Shown piece after piece: positions 1 through 11,113 of a stretch of DNA of 64,000 nt. The position numbers and the translations under genes were made by a program. The stretch's first letter is position 1; every line of letters starts with the position of its first letter. The DNA comes from Aedes albopictus. Its lineage: Eukaryota; Arthropoda; Insecta; Diptera; Culicidae. Where the stretch lies: the NCBI RefSeq assembly GCF_035046485.1, contig NC_085138.1, forward strand, positions 338,842,263-338,906,262, written 5' to 3'. Below the pieces are notes generated by a model. That model did not search any database. It was not told where the DNA came from and saw only the letters and a list, made by a program, of their open reading frames with translations.

Positions 1-978
1 TGTACGCCTCGTGCTGAAAAAATCATCTTTTTGCAACTTGTTACATAAATAACTATTATGCAATTCAGTACCACATTTTTTATATTCCTCATTTTCGTAT
101 CATAACGGCATACTTTTCGGTACTGATTCAACTGAAATCAGTTGTATTATGTATAAGAATTTGCAAAATGTTTATAATCAATGCAACTCATTTTGGTAGC
201 TCATTATGTAACCCAAATGAGTTGTATAACCAGGGTGCTTTAGAGTTGTTGGAGAAATGCGTTATTTGTAGCAACAAACGCAGCTTTAAACATATCTCCC
301 GTTCAATATCATTCGGGCGTATCTGCAATGGTCGATTTCTCTTCATCGATTTTCTCTTTTGCTAATAACCTGACCGGGAAATTGTTTTCGATTGTTTTTG
401 TTGTTCTAGATGCTAGTCCTAGTGGTCTTCCACCAGACTACATTAAGAGGCTATCGGAACTTTCATCGTGTTTTCTGGAATAGACCACCTCACGACAAAA
501 CTCTATCTCTTTCGCTCTCTCAGAGTTTGAAAACAACAGGATCAGCACCAGAGGATTTCTAGTTCACCAGAGGATTTCTAGTTCATACTGCAAACCGCCT
601 CTAACGATGACGTTTCTGTAATACTACCACGTATGTGGCAACCCTAACCCCAATTCACGTCAGAGCAATATGCGGCATTGTGCAGGAAGAACAACGATCA
701 CCTGCACTGCAATGGGTAGACGAAAAAGTTTGAGGACATCTTAGAGAGGTCGTCACGCACAATCAGCGAAGGGGGAAACATCTTCGAAACGCTCCAGATT
801 TGCCATATGGGACATATTCAGCGAACAATACCCTCAGAAGAAGCTCACCGATGGTCATTCCAACTAACTGATATTCCGTTTCGTTGAATAAGGTATCAAT
901 TGAGGCAGATTCGACAGCACTAAGAATTTTGGTAGACATGGTCCTACAGTAGTCAAGATCACCGGGTCAACCCCGTTA
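1..978. other. Anonymous intergenic or intronic sequence
   Basis: No coding region or RNA gene could be recognised. ORFs here are short and resemble no family. If the minus-strand gene suggested at 9.3-10.1 kb is real, this stretch may be part of its first intron. A fragment near 320-360 resembles the 'ctcttcatcgactctc' hairpin family seen complete at 51602-51869, but it is too short to call. Confidence 0.4.
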
Positions 979-1240
979 GTAGGCGGAACCGAACACGATA
1001 GGATTCGTCTAGGAAGTAATGCCACAACAGACGGGGATATATTTGAGGTAGTGGAAAAATTCGTTTACATTGGATATCTCTTGGAATTCGATAAGAATAT
1101 TTCGTAGAAAGTGTTTCTGACCGCTGCTTACGCTGCACAGCAGGTATGGTCGCTTCGAAACTTGTTATGCATCGTCGATGAGTTGGAACTATTGATAATG
1201 ACAAGTAGAATTATATATGGAATAGATTTTATTATATTCC
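979..1240 (+). mobile_element. Relic of RTE-like LINE reverse transcriptase
   Basis: The frame from 979 reads VGGTEHDRIRLGSN, then DIFEVVEKFVY, and hits a TAG at 1105-1107. The same segment in the better-preserved LINE copy at 25.7-27.4 kb reads VGGTERDRTSLGSN and DTFEVVEEFVY. This is the region C-terminal to the RT catalytic motif. Only about 90 codons are recognisable, so it is an old fragment with no coding capacity. Confidence 0.7.
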
Positions 1241-1427
1241 AGGATTCTTGCAAGACAAGTATGTGTAAAGTAGACCACGAAGTAGACTAGACTTGAAAGA
1301 GTTTTTAACACATGGGATATCCTCAGGAGTTCCTTCAATGATTAGCTCGGATGTCTCTACCTAAATTTCTGCTGGACTTTTTTTTTGGGATTCCTTCAGG
1401 AACTCCACCAGGAATCGGATTTCACTA

Positions 1428-1599
1428 GGGGCTGTACATAAACCACGTATACCAGAATTTGACCATCTCAGACCCCCCCCCCCCCTCCCCCCATCGTATA
1501 CTTTTGTCCATACAAAAATTTTAAAATTTGTATGGAGCGTAGACTTTGGCCAGATCCCTCCATCTCCCCAAAAAGTCTACGTGGTTTATAAACGGCCCC
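1428..1599. mobile_element. Short TIR element (MITE)
   Basis: The ends are inverted: the left end begins GGGGCTGTACATAAACCACG and the right end, reverse-complemented, begins GGGGCCGTTTATAAACCACG. TA flanks both sides, possibly TAG on the right. The interior has a run of about 14 C. TIR and target preference are compatible with a PIF/Harbinger-like MITE, but no transposase is present to prove it. Confidence 0.65.
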
Positions 1600-1879
1600 T
1601 AGGAAAATCATTCTTGGTTTCAACCAGGAGATCCTAATTAAATACTCCCAAGAGTTGCTATTGAGATTCACCAAAATGTTCCTTCCGAAATTCCTACAAT
1701 ATTTACTATGATGCTTCAGAACTTCCTACAGGACTCTAATATACCTTCAGGAGTTCCCCTGGGATTCCTTAAAGTTTTTTCTAGTATTTCATCGTAGAGT
1801 CTCTTCTTTTTTCCAACATTTGGTATATTGTCAGGAAATTCTGCCGGCACTCTTAAAAAATGTTTTGAATGATTGTTTT

Positions 1880-2030
1880 TGGTACGGCGCAGTATCATAA
1901 TGTCCGAGGCCATAATGCTCCAGGTCTTAAGGTCGCATTGTTTGTGCATTTTATTTAGTTATTTTACATAAAAAGTTGCCATGGGGACCAGGACATTATG
2001 GCCCTGACGTTATGATCCGACTTCAGCAGG
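1880..2030. repeat. Imperfect inverted repeat, probable MITE
   Basis: The left arm contains ATCATAATGTC and GGCCATAATG. The right arm around 1990-2025 is its imperfect reverse complement, containing ATCATAACGTC and GCCATAATGTC when read backwards. Arm length is about 40 bp. Ends and target duplication were not resolved. It interrupts the degenerate array around it. Confidence 0.5.
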
Positions 2031-3929
2031 AGGAGCAGAACGAGTTCCTTTTGGAGTACTTCGAAAAGATTTTGCGGGCTGCTGTCTTTATTGGTCTTTG
2101 CAATTTCTCCAGGATTTTTTACTGCGTTTCCTCCAAGAGTTCTTGGTGGGAATCCTCCTGGAGTTGTTCCTGGGAGTTCTCCATGAGGTGCTTTTGGTAA
2201 TCCTCAGGAGTTTTGTCTAAGAATCATCCGGAAGATGCTTTTGGGAATTCTCCAAGAGTACCTACTGTAAATCATTCAGGAGTTTGTTATTAAATCCTCG
2301 TTATTTTTTTTAAATGGTGTTCTAAATAGAAATCTTCCAGTAGCTATTTCTGGAAATCGACCAGAAGCTTCTTCTGAAAATCTTCCAAATTTTCCTTGTA
2401 GGAATCTTTCAGAAGTTTCTTTAGAAATCCTGCAGCAGTTCTTTCAAGAAATTGAGCTTGAGCTTGATTGACCGCCCGTAGATGCTACTCCAGTATCGCC
2501 AGACCAGCTACACTCACTCACACAAGGAACCAATGAGATATCTACTGGGGACTAGCAGGCATCTGCAGTGTGAGCGTTGATGATCTTCTATTTTTAGACG
2601 ACAATGGCGCCTGCCACGTCAGCTTACGAGTCTATGTGGGGAAGGGTAAGGTAGTGATGATTGCAATCGTTTGTATCCACATCTGACCGATATACCTCTG
2701 CGTCAGCACATATTCATGCGGGCGTTATCTAATAGGATTGAGGCACTATACTGTGAAAGTTTGGAAGGAAGGGAAACGGCTTTTTTCAACCCGTTTCTGT
2801 TCTAGCGATGGCTATGAACATGTGAATATACATGAGTTGTACATATATGTAGAGAGGAGGGAGAAAGTATATAGAAAGATACAAAGTAGGAGGAAAGGGC
2901 CGGGCTAGGGATTGAACCCAGGACCTCCCGCATAGAAAAATACGATCAATGCAATCTTTCATATTATAAGATATTTGCTCGTGGAATGATTAAAACAAAA
3001 GTTATAGTAGTTTAATGATTGGACGATTAAAGTTTAAAATTTGGCATTATTTAGTATGTTTCATGTATCATACCACGTTTCATGATTCCTCCAATGGTAT
3101 ATTAATAATTTTTAATAATATGGTTTTTGTACGCTCGGCAAATAACAATAGTTTTGGCGAGTTTTTTTTTCAACAGTTAATCACTGCCACGCTTTCAAAA
3201 TGGGTTAAATAGTCTATGTGTGTTTCTGTGTCGTTATAATCGGCGGAAATCAGCACTTTTGAGTTCTAGCTTTTCGATCACTGCAGTAAGAAACAGCTAC
3301 TTTTAGCGACCGCCGTGCATCAGTCGTTGACCAATAACAAGTTCATTCACGAATTCTCATGAAAACTCACCTTCATTGGCTGACACAGCATGCGAAGGGC
3401 ACCAAAAGAAGATAGGTCATTGATAGTTCCTTATTACTCTTAGGAATTATCCTACCGCAGCTTCTGTTATTTTAATCTCACCTACCCACTTCTCCAGGTG
3501 AAGAACTTTCACTCATTTGAGCCACCCGCGAGCACTGATCCGATTTAGGGTGCCGTTATAGTTACGCGTGGAAGTGGGAGTGCGCGTGTGCGAAGCCGCA
3601 AAAAAGAATATCAGCAACAGCAAATCCACGAAAATCCTTTGGACGCGCACTCCCACTCTCACTTTGAAGCGGCACTATGTCGTCGCCGTTAGAGTAGTAA
3701 GTAAACACCGGGCGAAAACCAGTAGAAGCAACCTCGGAAATCACACGGTTCGATTCCCAATTCAAGAAAATAAGCACAAAAACCGCAAAAGTAAATCATG
3801 AATCACGTAATCGTAGACAAATTTGACAGTGTCCGACAAATGCCTGCAGGGGTGTGCTTTTTTTCTCAGTCGGTAAAACAGATTTGGTGAAATATTTCCG
3901 TTTTGTTTTTATTATAGTTTATTGCATTG

Positions 3930-4280
3930 CTAACTGGACTGCGACAGAGTGCGGAATCTTAAATAAAAGTGCGATATTTCATCAAATCGTTCCGGTGTCT
4001 TCACCGCACTTATTCATCATGACCTAATGAATAAGTGCAGACGCGCCAACTTGGTCAAATTATTGGGGGGGGGGGGCAAAGCCTGATTTCTCTGATTTTT
4101 TGTATGGGAAAATCGAAAAATCCTCATATATTGGGGGGGCAAAACTACGCTTGCCCCCTCTAAGTTGGCGCCTATGAATAAGTGCGATGAAGACACCGAA
4201 ACGATCTAACACCAAATCGCACTTTTATTTGAAATTCCGCACTTCCTCGTCGCACTTTTAACTGCGCAATGCGCAATATT
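3930..4280. mobile_element. Foldback MITE nested in copy C
   Basis: Arms of about 80-100 bp are inverted: left 'gtgcggaatcttaaataaaa' near 3950, and right 'tttatttgaaattccgcac' near 4222-4245. The 'gaataagtgc' segments are also inverted. A second palindrome (gcgccaactt / aagttggcgc, about 4034-4170) with G runs sits in the loop and looks like another, smaller insertion. Outer ends are approximate. Confidence 0.65.
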
Positions 4281-4314
4281 CGCTGTATCATAATGTTGAT
4301 GATAAAGCGATCAT

Positions 4315-5269
4315 CCCGGGTAGAGGCTAATGGCAAACAAGGGACAAAATAATAACTGGTTTTGCCATCATATCTCGTTTTGCCATTCTTCTGTTATTAT
4401 GAAAAACTTAAAATGGCTAATCAATAGCAAAATATACAATCATAGCAAATCTTGTCATTGATTATTCATGAATAATGCTAAATAACACATCAATAACAAA
4501 AATAACTATCATGGTAAAACTTGCAATTTAGCACCTTTTATAATGAATTGTATAAAATATCAAAACAATAACATAATTTACATTCCTAGCTAAATTTACC
4601 ATTATTTTGATATTGTGAGAAATTATTTATAAACATATGGCACCATAACATATTTTACTCTTAATATACCATTAACTATTATATTGTATACTTCAAGCAT
4701 AACGGTGGCTACGTTCATCAAAGTGAATTTGATTTTTAAGTTCGTTTCGTTTTGAGTTTCTAATTTCCACGAAATAAAACTGTTTTTACATTGATTGATG
4801 AACTTAAATTTTATTGAAGAAAAAAAGAAATAGCTCATTTTACCTTTCTTCTGCTACTTTGAAATAATAACTCAATCTACCTTAATTTTAAAATTGAATT
4901 TGAACAACTAAACCTACCATTATTTTGATCGCCACATAAACAGCTAAATTTGTTCTTATTCTGTTATCAATAACTCAAGAATGTCATATTTTGTTATTCA
5001 CCGATAACAGTTAATTTGGGTCTTATTTTGTTATCAATATCTCAATAATAACTTATTTTGTTCTTCAATTTGATCCGCATGCTTTACCATTACTTTGTTA
5101 TTACAATGGCAAAATAAGTTATTTTTATGTTTTTCTGCTACCAAAATTTTGTTATTATTTTTGTTATTTTAACTCTTATTTCAAACAAACAAATAACACA
5201 TTTTTCCATTCAAACATTCTGTTTTAATGGTAAAATTTGCCATTCTTTTGCCATCAAGCTCTACCCGGG
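4315..5269. mobile_element. TIR element, CCCGGGTAGA ends, 2-bp TSD
   Basis: It starts CCCGGGTAGAGGCTAATGGC and ends, reverse-complemented, CCCGGGTAGAGCTTGATGGC. AT flanks both sides (4313-4314 and 5270-5271). Removing it restores collinearity between copy C and the two uninterrupted copies. The interior is about 75% A+T, with many 'taacaaaat'/'attttgttat' words and no coding potential. Confidence 0.8.
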
Positions 5270-5444
5270 ATAACATGTATGATTCCACAAAATTTTTGTT
5301 CGAGAAAAATGGCATTTTTGAATGGTAACGATGGTAACGATACTTAACAACCCATTCGGTCTATCATCTAAACACCGAAAATGATAACTGCTGTCATGAA
5401 TAAGATATGTCGTCTATGTATCATCCAGTTTACAATAACACGTA

Positions 5445-6297
5445 CACACTTAGTTTTAAATACCGAACTCGGTTTAAATTTTCAACGGATTACGTCGGTA
5501 TACGAGAAAAAAAACCGAACGATTCGCTTCATTTCTGAAAATTCATCGCTTGAAACCGAGCTTCGTTAAGTATGACATTATTTTGACAGATTCTCAAGCC
5601 GTTTCTACTGAGCAGGGCGGTTGTTATCTGTCAGAACTAACGAACTCGGTTCGCCGTTACCGAGAAAACTCGGTTCAACAGCCTGCCGAGCCAAACTTTT
5701 GTTCGGCCATGTTCTCAATGTTTGCGGTCAGGTTGAACTTGTTTGTGATTTCCAAAGTTCTGTGAAAATCAAAGCCCATTGAAATGCATTATTTCAAAAT
5801 TTATCGGAATGTGCAAGTAAGTACTTCAGTCAATAAAACCGCAATTGAGTGTGAAAGTGTACATGGAGAAAATTATTTTTTTCAGATTTTATTCTGTCAA
5901 TCGCGGACTGGTCCAACGCTCTGAACCCGATGAATTACTGCAAGGCCAATACAAAATTAACTTTCAAGTAATGTTAAATGTGAGAAATAAAATACGCATT
6001 CCATCAACATTGCATATTGCTTTCTTAAGTTTAAACTCGTTTTTCTTTTTTGTAAACACCAACTCTTCAAAAAAATTGCTCTAGATCCCAAAAATATCTT
6101 TAAAATTAAAATCAACCGATGTTCGGTTGGCTTCGATAGTTGAACCGAAAACTTCGGTAAGTTTGACGTTTTGAGATTGACACAAAGTTTAAACGAATGT
6201 TCGGTTTCTACATTTTCAACCGAGTGGACAACCGAGTGTTCAGCAGATAAAAACTCGGTTCAAATTTAACCGAGTTCGGTACTATTTTCTAAGTGTG
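5445..6297. mobile_element. TIR element with CACACTTAG ends
   Basis: The left end reads CACACTTAGTTTTAAATACC. The right end, reverse-complemented, reads CACACTTAGAAAATAGTACC, followed by ACCGAACTCGGTT on both sides. 'Accgagttcgg' words recur inside. It interrupts copy C just after 'ataacacg'. The duplication could not be decided between TA and AT. Short internal ORFs resemble nothing known. Confidence 0.75.
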
Positions 6298-6340
6298 ATA
6301 TGAGCACAACAGTGATACACTGTTGAATTGGTGTATGATA

Positions 6341-7123
6341 CCGTGATTTCGGGTGAAATTGATCACTTTTCACAGTTTTTGGCTTCTGATTTTTGAATAG
6401 TTATCGATATGATCAAACTAAATGCTTTAAAACAAGTACGGCCACGAATTTCATCAGTCAACGAGGTTGAAATTTTACTGCAAATCATTTTATTGCAATA
6501 AATATCATTTAAAATAAAAAATCCGTAATTTTAGCTTCGGGGTGAAATTGATCAGTCAGTGAAAAAGCTTTGTAAGTGCTGAAAATAAATTTTCCAGTTG
6601 AATTAACCACCCCAGAATGCGAAATGCTTTTTAAAACTTATACAAGTATGGTAAATTCTTAATTATTTAAGTTTAAAGTTTGATAAATCTAAAGAAAACG
6701 CCTAAAAGTATGCAATTTTCATACTAAATAAGTTATTACTTTAGCAAAGGTACAATTTTATGTATAAATATCAATATTTATAGAACTTTTGATGACGAAA
6801 TCGGATTTAGCGGACACGTGGCAGCTATAAACATTCATTCGAATATTTATTTCATGTACGATACAGCTACGGTAACAAAAGTTTGAAAGGGTCTTTAAAA
6901 TTTACCGAACACTCAATTTCGGAAAATATTAAATTTACATAATACAGAAATATGTGACTAATTAGCTGTAAAACATGTAAGCTCATCATTCAATAACCCT
7001 TGAGCCAGACGATGGTCATTTTCTACAAAGTGTTTTAAGTTCAAAGCTTTATTTTTGACAAATAAAAATTGCCCTCACGTCGATCAATTCCACCCCACTG
7101 TTCAATTTCACCCGAAATCACGG
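6341..7123. mobile_element. TIR element with CCGTGATTTCGGGTG ends, TA TSD
   Basis: The left end CCGTGATTTCGGGTGAAATT and the right end are inverted copies over at least 20 bp. TA lies outside both ends (6339-6340 and 7124-7125), as in Tc1/mariner-type MITEs. It is inserted 20 bp from the right terminus of copy C. No ORF of note. Confidence 0.8.
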
Positions 7124-7368
7124 TACCAATTTATTCGGGCTTCTGCATATGAATCAGAAGCGGTAGCCACTAGACCCCCAAGCCCGTCTGAGAAATCTTA
7201 ATCACCAAGAAAAACAAGAACTTTGTATATTTAGCTAATTCTTTCTTTTCAGGCTTAATTTAGAATTATGTTTCACATGACCGATACTAGCTTGGTGAAT
7301 ATTTTTAAATTTTGATGATAAAGATATTATACAAGTACCAGACACCGTAATAAAATGTGTAGTTCTCA

Positions 7369-7513
7369 GGCTTATTCTACGCGGCGTGTGAGGAGAGCTG
7401 GTCGGTTTCGTCTCACTGACGTGAGACGACTGATGCAAATCAAATGGAATCAAGATGACTTTTGTTACATCATTCGACTCGTCTCACCTCACACGCCGCG
7501 CAGAATAAGCCTA
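7369..7513. mobile_element. Compact GC-rich hairpin element
   Basis: About 145 bp. The ends GGCTTATTCTACGCGGCGTG and, reverse-complemented, GGCTTATTCTGCGCGGCGTG are inverted over about 28 bp, with 'gtgagacga' words further in. It stands out for G+C in an A+T-rich context. It is probably a very short MITE; the duplication is not clear. Confidence 0.6.
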
Positions 7514-7523
7514 TCTATAAATA

Positions 7524-7632
7524 GTCCATTTTACGAGCCGATTTTATGAATGAATTTTGACAGGAGGTAGCGTCCAATAACCCGTGAAAATCATTATCAT
7601 CAACAACATTGTTGTTACTTCGTAAAATGACC
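7524..7632 (+). repeat. About 105-bp repeat with ATTTTACGA ends, copy 1
   Basis: Begins 'cattttacgagccgatt' and ends 'acttcgtaaaatg', so its ends are short inverted repeats. A near-identical copy lies at 10597-10699 in the same orientation. The sequence between ends ('gacaggaggtag', 'aataacccgtgaaa') is conserved in both copies. It is a small repetitive element, otherwise unidentified. Confidence 0.65.
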
Positions 7633-7649
7633 AATATTCCAATAACTAT

Positions 7650-7955
7650 AGGGTACTGCAAGCACCTGATCTAACCTCACTTTGTCTGACAGTTCAGCGA
7701 GCTTGTTTACAAGGTGTTAGAATTTTTAACGAGCGGCGAAAATTAAATATACGTTTTCCGTCCCGGAACCACTATGATACGGAAATTTCGATTATAATCA
7801 ACTCTACTAATACAAAACCAATCGTCTAATTACCGTTTTACTGAAATTGAATCGAAAAACAGTTTTGCCGGATCTCCGCCAGAGACTAAGTCCATGTAAA
7901 CAAGCTCGCTGAACTGTCAGTGCACGGCTTCGTGACGTCATCTTGCAGTATCCTA
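7650..7955. mobile_element. Hairpin TIR element
   Basis: The left segment CTGACAGTTCAGCGAGCTTG (about 7689-7708) is matched by its reverse complement near 7899-7920. Outer ends 'gggtactgcaag' and 'cttgcagtatcc' are also inverted. The loop of about 200 bp is unrelated to anything recognised. Ends are approximate. Confidence 0.6.
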
Positions 7956-7973
7956 TCCCACTGTCCGAATTTA

Positions 7974-8977
7974 CACGGGGAAACGAAAAAACTCAAATTT
8001 GAGTCTTTTTCATCCATCTTGACAGCTAAGTAAAACCAGTCAAATTTGAGTTATTTGCGATATACTCAAATTTGAGTTGTTTCACCAAAAGCCCGTATTG
8101 AGTGAAATCTACTATATTGCGAGCAGTACGTTTTGGTTCAAATTAATCCAAAATCGAGTCTTGCTTAACAGCAATTTTTTTGGAAATTCCATTGATTTAA
8201 ATGTAAATAATGTTTGCCAGTTATTGCACTGAAATATTTTTTATTGCACTTTTATCAGTATTATACAAATAATATCACTTTAGAACATATACATTAACTA
8301 AGAAAAATGAACATTTGTGTTGGAGGCTCCGCTATCCGGAACATGTTCCCTTGGCTGATCCCATGGCCGTTTTGTTGGCAGCCGCTCGGTGTTTGGCCAT
8401 CTATTCCGCTCCAGCACTGATGTCATCGTGGGTGCATTTCTGCCGAAGTAGAAGACACTAATTAATTTTCGTTTTTAGTTTAAATTTATCACAACTTACC
8501 GGTTCATTCGTGCGGGAACTGAAGTCTTCCATTCTCCGATCTGCTGGATTTTATCCTCGATTCTGCCTCTGGTTTTGCCTGCAGCACGTTCGTTGTAAGA
8601 ATGGATTCAGCGGAGAAGAACTAGAAATTTTTAAAATAGTTGTTTAAAATGTTAAAAGGTCATTTTGTTTGATACTTACAGAGAAACCAAACCGAACTTG
8701 TGGTACAAATATGGCGCACAATAAAATTTTCATCCAAAATGAAGTGCCACTCCAACACTTCATTTTGGATACTTTCATAGCAAGCGAAAAGCAAAACAAA
8801 ATGTTTGACAACCATAACTACAAATTGACCCAAAAGCAAGTCTTTGTCGATAACTACAAGATTAAGTCAAAAGTACTTTGTAGTCAGTTCGATTTTGTAC
8901 CCAAAAAGCAAGTGTTGCCACAGTACTCGATTTTAAGTACTTTTTATCTGAGTTTTGAGTAATTTCATTTCCCCGTG
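7974..8977. mobile_element. TIR element with CACGGGGAAA ends, TA TSD
   Basis: Starts CACGGGGAAACGAAAAAACT and ends, reverse-complemented, CACGGGGAAATGAAATTACT. TA lies immediately outside both ends (7972-7973 and 8978-8979). Words like 'actcaaatttgagt' are frequent near the ends. A 97-codon ORF inside (8669-8962) has no recognisable domain and is probably chance. Confidence 0.75.
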
Positions 8978-9264
8978 TACGGTAATCATTCAACTCATTC
9001 ATACATTTCCAACTTGTACGCATACAATGAAGGACCGATTCAAAACACACTCATACAAACGAACCCCGTCATCGCATTCGGATTCGATTCGATCATCATC
9101 ATCAGGGGGAACTGAAAATATTAGATACCCTCAATGACTGAGACTGACACGGCAAGAGTTGAGGAGGTGTGTGCCTTTGTGGACAGAAGAAGATGCCAAC
9201 ATTTTTCATCATTTGGAATTTAACGAAATCTTATCAAAGTAATAAAGCTGGAACATTTACTCAC

Positions 9265-10140
9265 CGAAACTGCATACAACGCGGAGAAGACGTCTTCCGC
9301 GAACACCGCAGCGAATCCGACCTGGCGAGAATAGTCCCGTTTCTTTTCGGAGGAACCACCTCTTGCTCCACCCACACCTGCAATGGTCGCTTGACCAACC
9401 GAGTAGATTCCTCTCACCCACTGTCACTGTCTTTGTTCACTTCTTGATTAGCTGCTCTCCTCCCAAAGAAAGCAACAGACACTTCCAGAAGAAAGACGAT
9501 AAATCCAAAATTTTGTGTTATCCAATCGATTTCCTTGCGCTCAAGGGAAATTTGACATCCACGATTCAGAACTTACACCCAGGTAGTAATCCAATCTTCT
9601 CCAATCACCCCGCGACGGATTTTCTGCACTCGAGAATCCGAGAAGATGGAATGCACCACACACCTCCACCTCTTCTTCATCCACTATCACACACACACGG
9701 TGATGACCCAACGGGAACCAGATTCGGATTCCTCCTCCTACCTTCGCACACCACACAAAACACCAGCGCAGCAGGGAAAAAATCCGTCCCGCAGTTCCGT
9801 CCGGATCGGAAAACACACAACTTTTCCGCACTAAAAACTCGCGCACGCACGCACCACAACAATGTCCGGATGCTGCTGGGCAGTCCAAGAAGATTCAGCG
9901 GATCTTTGCCAGCTCTTCCGATTAGTGGCGCTGATGACAAATTATTTTTTTTTTCTTCAATGACCTAAACTCGACAACGCGAAGAAAAATCGCAACACGA
10001 CGACGTCGAATCGGAACGGTGATCTTTTCTCGACTCAGCTCCAAATGCGACTTGCAGTGGACGGACGCACGCACGATGACTCGCGGAGCGAAGGTTTCTC
10101 TCCCGAATCGGTTCCACTCTCTCGTCGACTGACGGCGACG
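9265..10140 (-). other. Candidate 5' exon region of a gene leaving the window
   Basis: On the minus strand this stretch looks like an insect 5' leader. It is richer in G+C than its surroundings, has CGTCGTCG and GTGCGTGCG words, and lacks transposon signatures. An arthropod initiator-like TCAGTC sits at about 10142-10137. Good donor-like sites occur at 9741-9740 (CGAAG|GTAGGA) and 9264-9259 (TTTCG|GTGAGT). A 51-codon reading frame ends at the second donor (…EDVFSALYAVS) but matches no family I recognise and has no ATG. It may hold one or two mainly untranslated exons of a gene running leftward. Confidence 0.3.
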
Positions 10141-10210
10141 AAACTTCAAAAGTGACATCTTGGACAGTGATGCCGTCTTTGTCATTGTCAGTTTCTATAA
10201 TAAGCAACAT

Positions 10211-10442
10211 TTGGAGCAACATTTGAAAAGGGCATACAAGCATTGGTAAACAATGACTTCACACGTCGCTCCTGAGCCCCCCTCAGCTTATTCACAGAAA
10301 CTAAGACCGTTATCAGATAGAGCAAACATCGATCTTTCGGATAACGGTGTTCATTTGCGTGGGCGGGCTGCTGTTATGCCCTACGGAGCGTTTTAGAAAA
10401 AAGACACAAGACCTCTTGGGCCCTTTTCAAATGTTGCTCCAA
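10211..10442. mobile_element. MITE with GGAGCAACATTTGAAAAGGG ends
   Basis: The 20-bp end GGAGCAACATTTGAAAAGGG at 10213 is repeated inverted at 10421-10440. The interior of about 190 bp is non-coding. 'Gcaacattt' also occurs just outside the left end, so the exact boundary and duplication remain open. It lies just upstream of the suggested minus-strand 5' exon. Confidence 0.7.
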
Positions 10443-10596
10443 TTATTTATTGTATAAAATAAAGTAAATAAACTTGAAGTTTGAAGGATTTTTACACTCG
10501 CATCATTTACTAATCGAATAGTTGATTACAAACATCGATTTTATAGGGAAAAAAATAGATCAATGTTCTTTATCTGTTTGCGAGCTGGGTATAGTC

Positions 10597-10699
10597 TATT
10601 TTACGAGCCGATTTTATGAATGAATTTTGACAGGAGGTAGTGTCCAATAACCCGTGAAAACCAATATCATCATCAACATTGTTGTCACTTCGTAAAATG
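10597..10699 (+). repeat. About 105-bp repeat with ATTTTACGA ends, copy 2
   Basis: Same element as at 7524-7632, with only a few differences (for example 'tagtgtccaat' versus 'tagcgtccaat'). Both copies start 'tattttacga' or 'cattttacga' and end in 'tcgtaaaatg'. Confidence 0.65.
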
Positions 10700-10944
10700 G
10701 CTCATTTTTTTATGTTTTAGTGTCCAAAAGTGTCTACATTTTTGGCAACCCTGCAATCCAAACGTTTTGTGATTTTGGTTTGGTGCGGTTGGCAGCATTC
10801 GAGGGCCGTTCACAAACTGCGACAGATTTGGCACAGTCCATTCGCTTTATGACGGCATAACGGTTTCTCGCCCCCGCACCGCACCCGCATAGAAAATTTA
10901 ATCAAAATTTGATCTTTTTAATGAAGAATTTAATTGATTGAATT

Positions 10945-11042
10945 TAAGGGCGAAAGTAACATGAACGATTTCTCTTCATCGGCTCTCTCTTCTGCAAATT
11001 AAACTGACAAGAGCCAAATTAAATCGCACTTTTTAGCACTTA
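10945..11042 (+). repeat. Partial copy of the AAGGGCGAAAGTAAC hairpin family
   Basis: 'Aagggcgaaagtaacatg', 'tctcttcatcg' and 'ctctctcttctgcaaatt' match the arm of the complete foldback at 51602-51869. Only one arm is present. Another partial copy is at about 57229-57310. Confidence 0.6.
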
Positions 11043-11113
11043 AGCCTTCAGTACACGCTTTGCCAAGTGTGCAAATTTTTCCGCACGCATAACCCAGTAT
11101 ATCCATCGATATA

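Larger units (their letters stand above)
1310..2450. repeat. Degenerate TTCCTCCAGGAATT-type array, block 1
   Basis: Many imperfect copies of short words such as 'ggattccttcagga', 'ctcctggagttgttcc' and 'ccaggagttc' occur on both strands. There is no fixed period, unlike a classical satellite. The block is interrupted by two small inverted-repeat elements (1428-1599 and about 1880-2030). The same word family recurs in blocks at 28.4, 29.7, 34.2, 38.6, 60.3 and 62.0 kb. Confidence 0.6.
2938..7139 (+). mobile_element. CCCG-TIR element, copy C, with four nested insertions
   Basis: The left end CCCGCATAGAAAAATA and right end ATACC...TTTATTCGGG match the 1,247-bp copies at 14865-16111 and 39819-41065. 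Homology is collinear through the tRNA-like module (box B GGTTCGATTCC at about 3747), through 'gacagtg', the 'ggcatttttgaatgg' segment and 'cttaacaacccattcgg'. The flanking duplication is CT (2936-2937 and 7140-7141). Insertions at about 3930-4280, 4315-5269, 5445-6297 and 6341-7123 inflate it to 4.2 kb. It is more diverged than the other two copies and so older. Confidence 0.8.
2452..7190 (-). mobile_element. tRNA-derived SINE split by a nested insertion
   Basis: Read on the minus strand, a tRNA-like head starts near 7190 with a box-A-like GTCTAGTGGCTACC (7162-7175). It is interrupted at 7139 and resumes at 2937 with a box-B-like GGGTTCAATCCC (about 2909-2920). A body of about 470 bp follows, ending near 2452 in repeated 'aagctc'. 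Removing 2938-7139 plus one copy of the duplicated CT rejoins the tRNA-like half, with normal box spacing. The body resembles the sequence at 61100-61430. The split is read directly from the sequence; SINE status is inferred from the pol III boxes. Confidence 0.7.

Noticed and set aside
9363..9968. A 201-codon plus-strand ORF, the longest in the left third apart from transposons
   Set aside because: Composition (His/Thr/Pro/Ser-rich) fits the antisense of a leader-like sequence. No domain, no splice context, and the minus strand has better exon-like signals.
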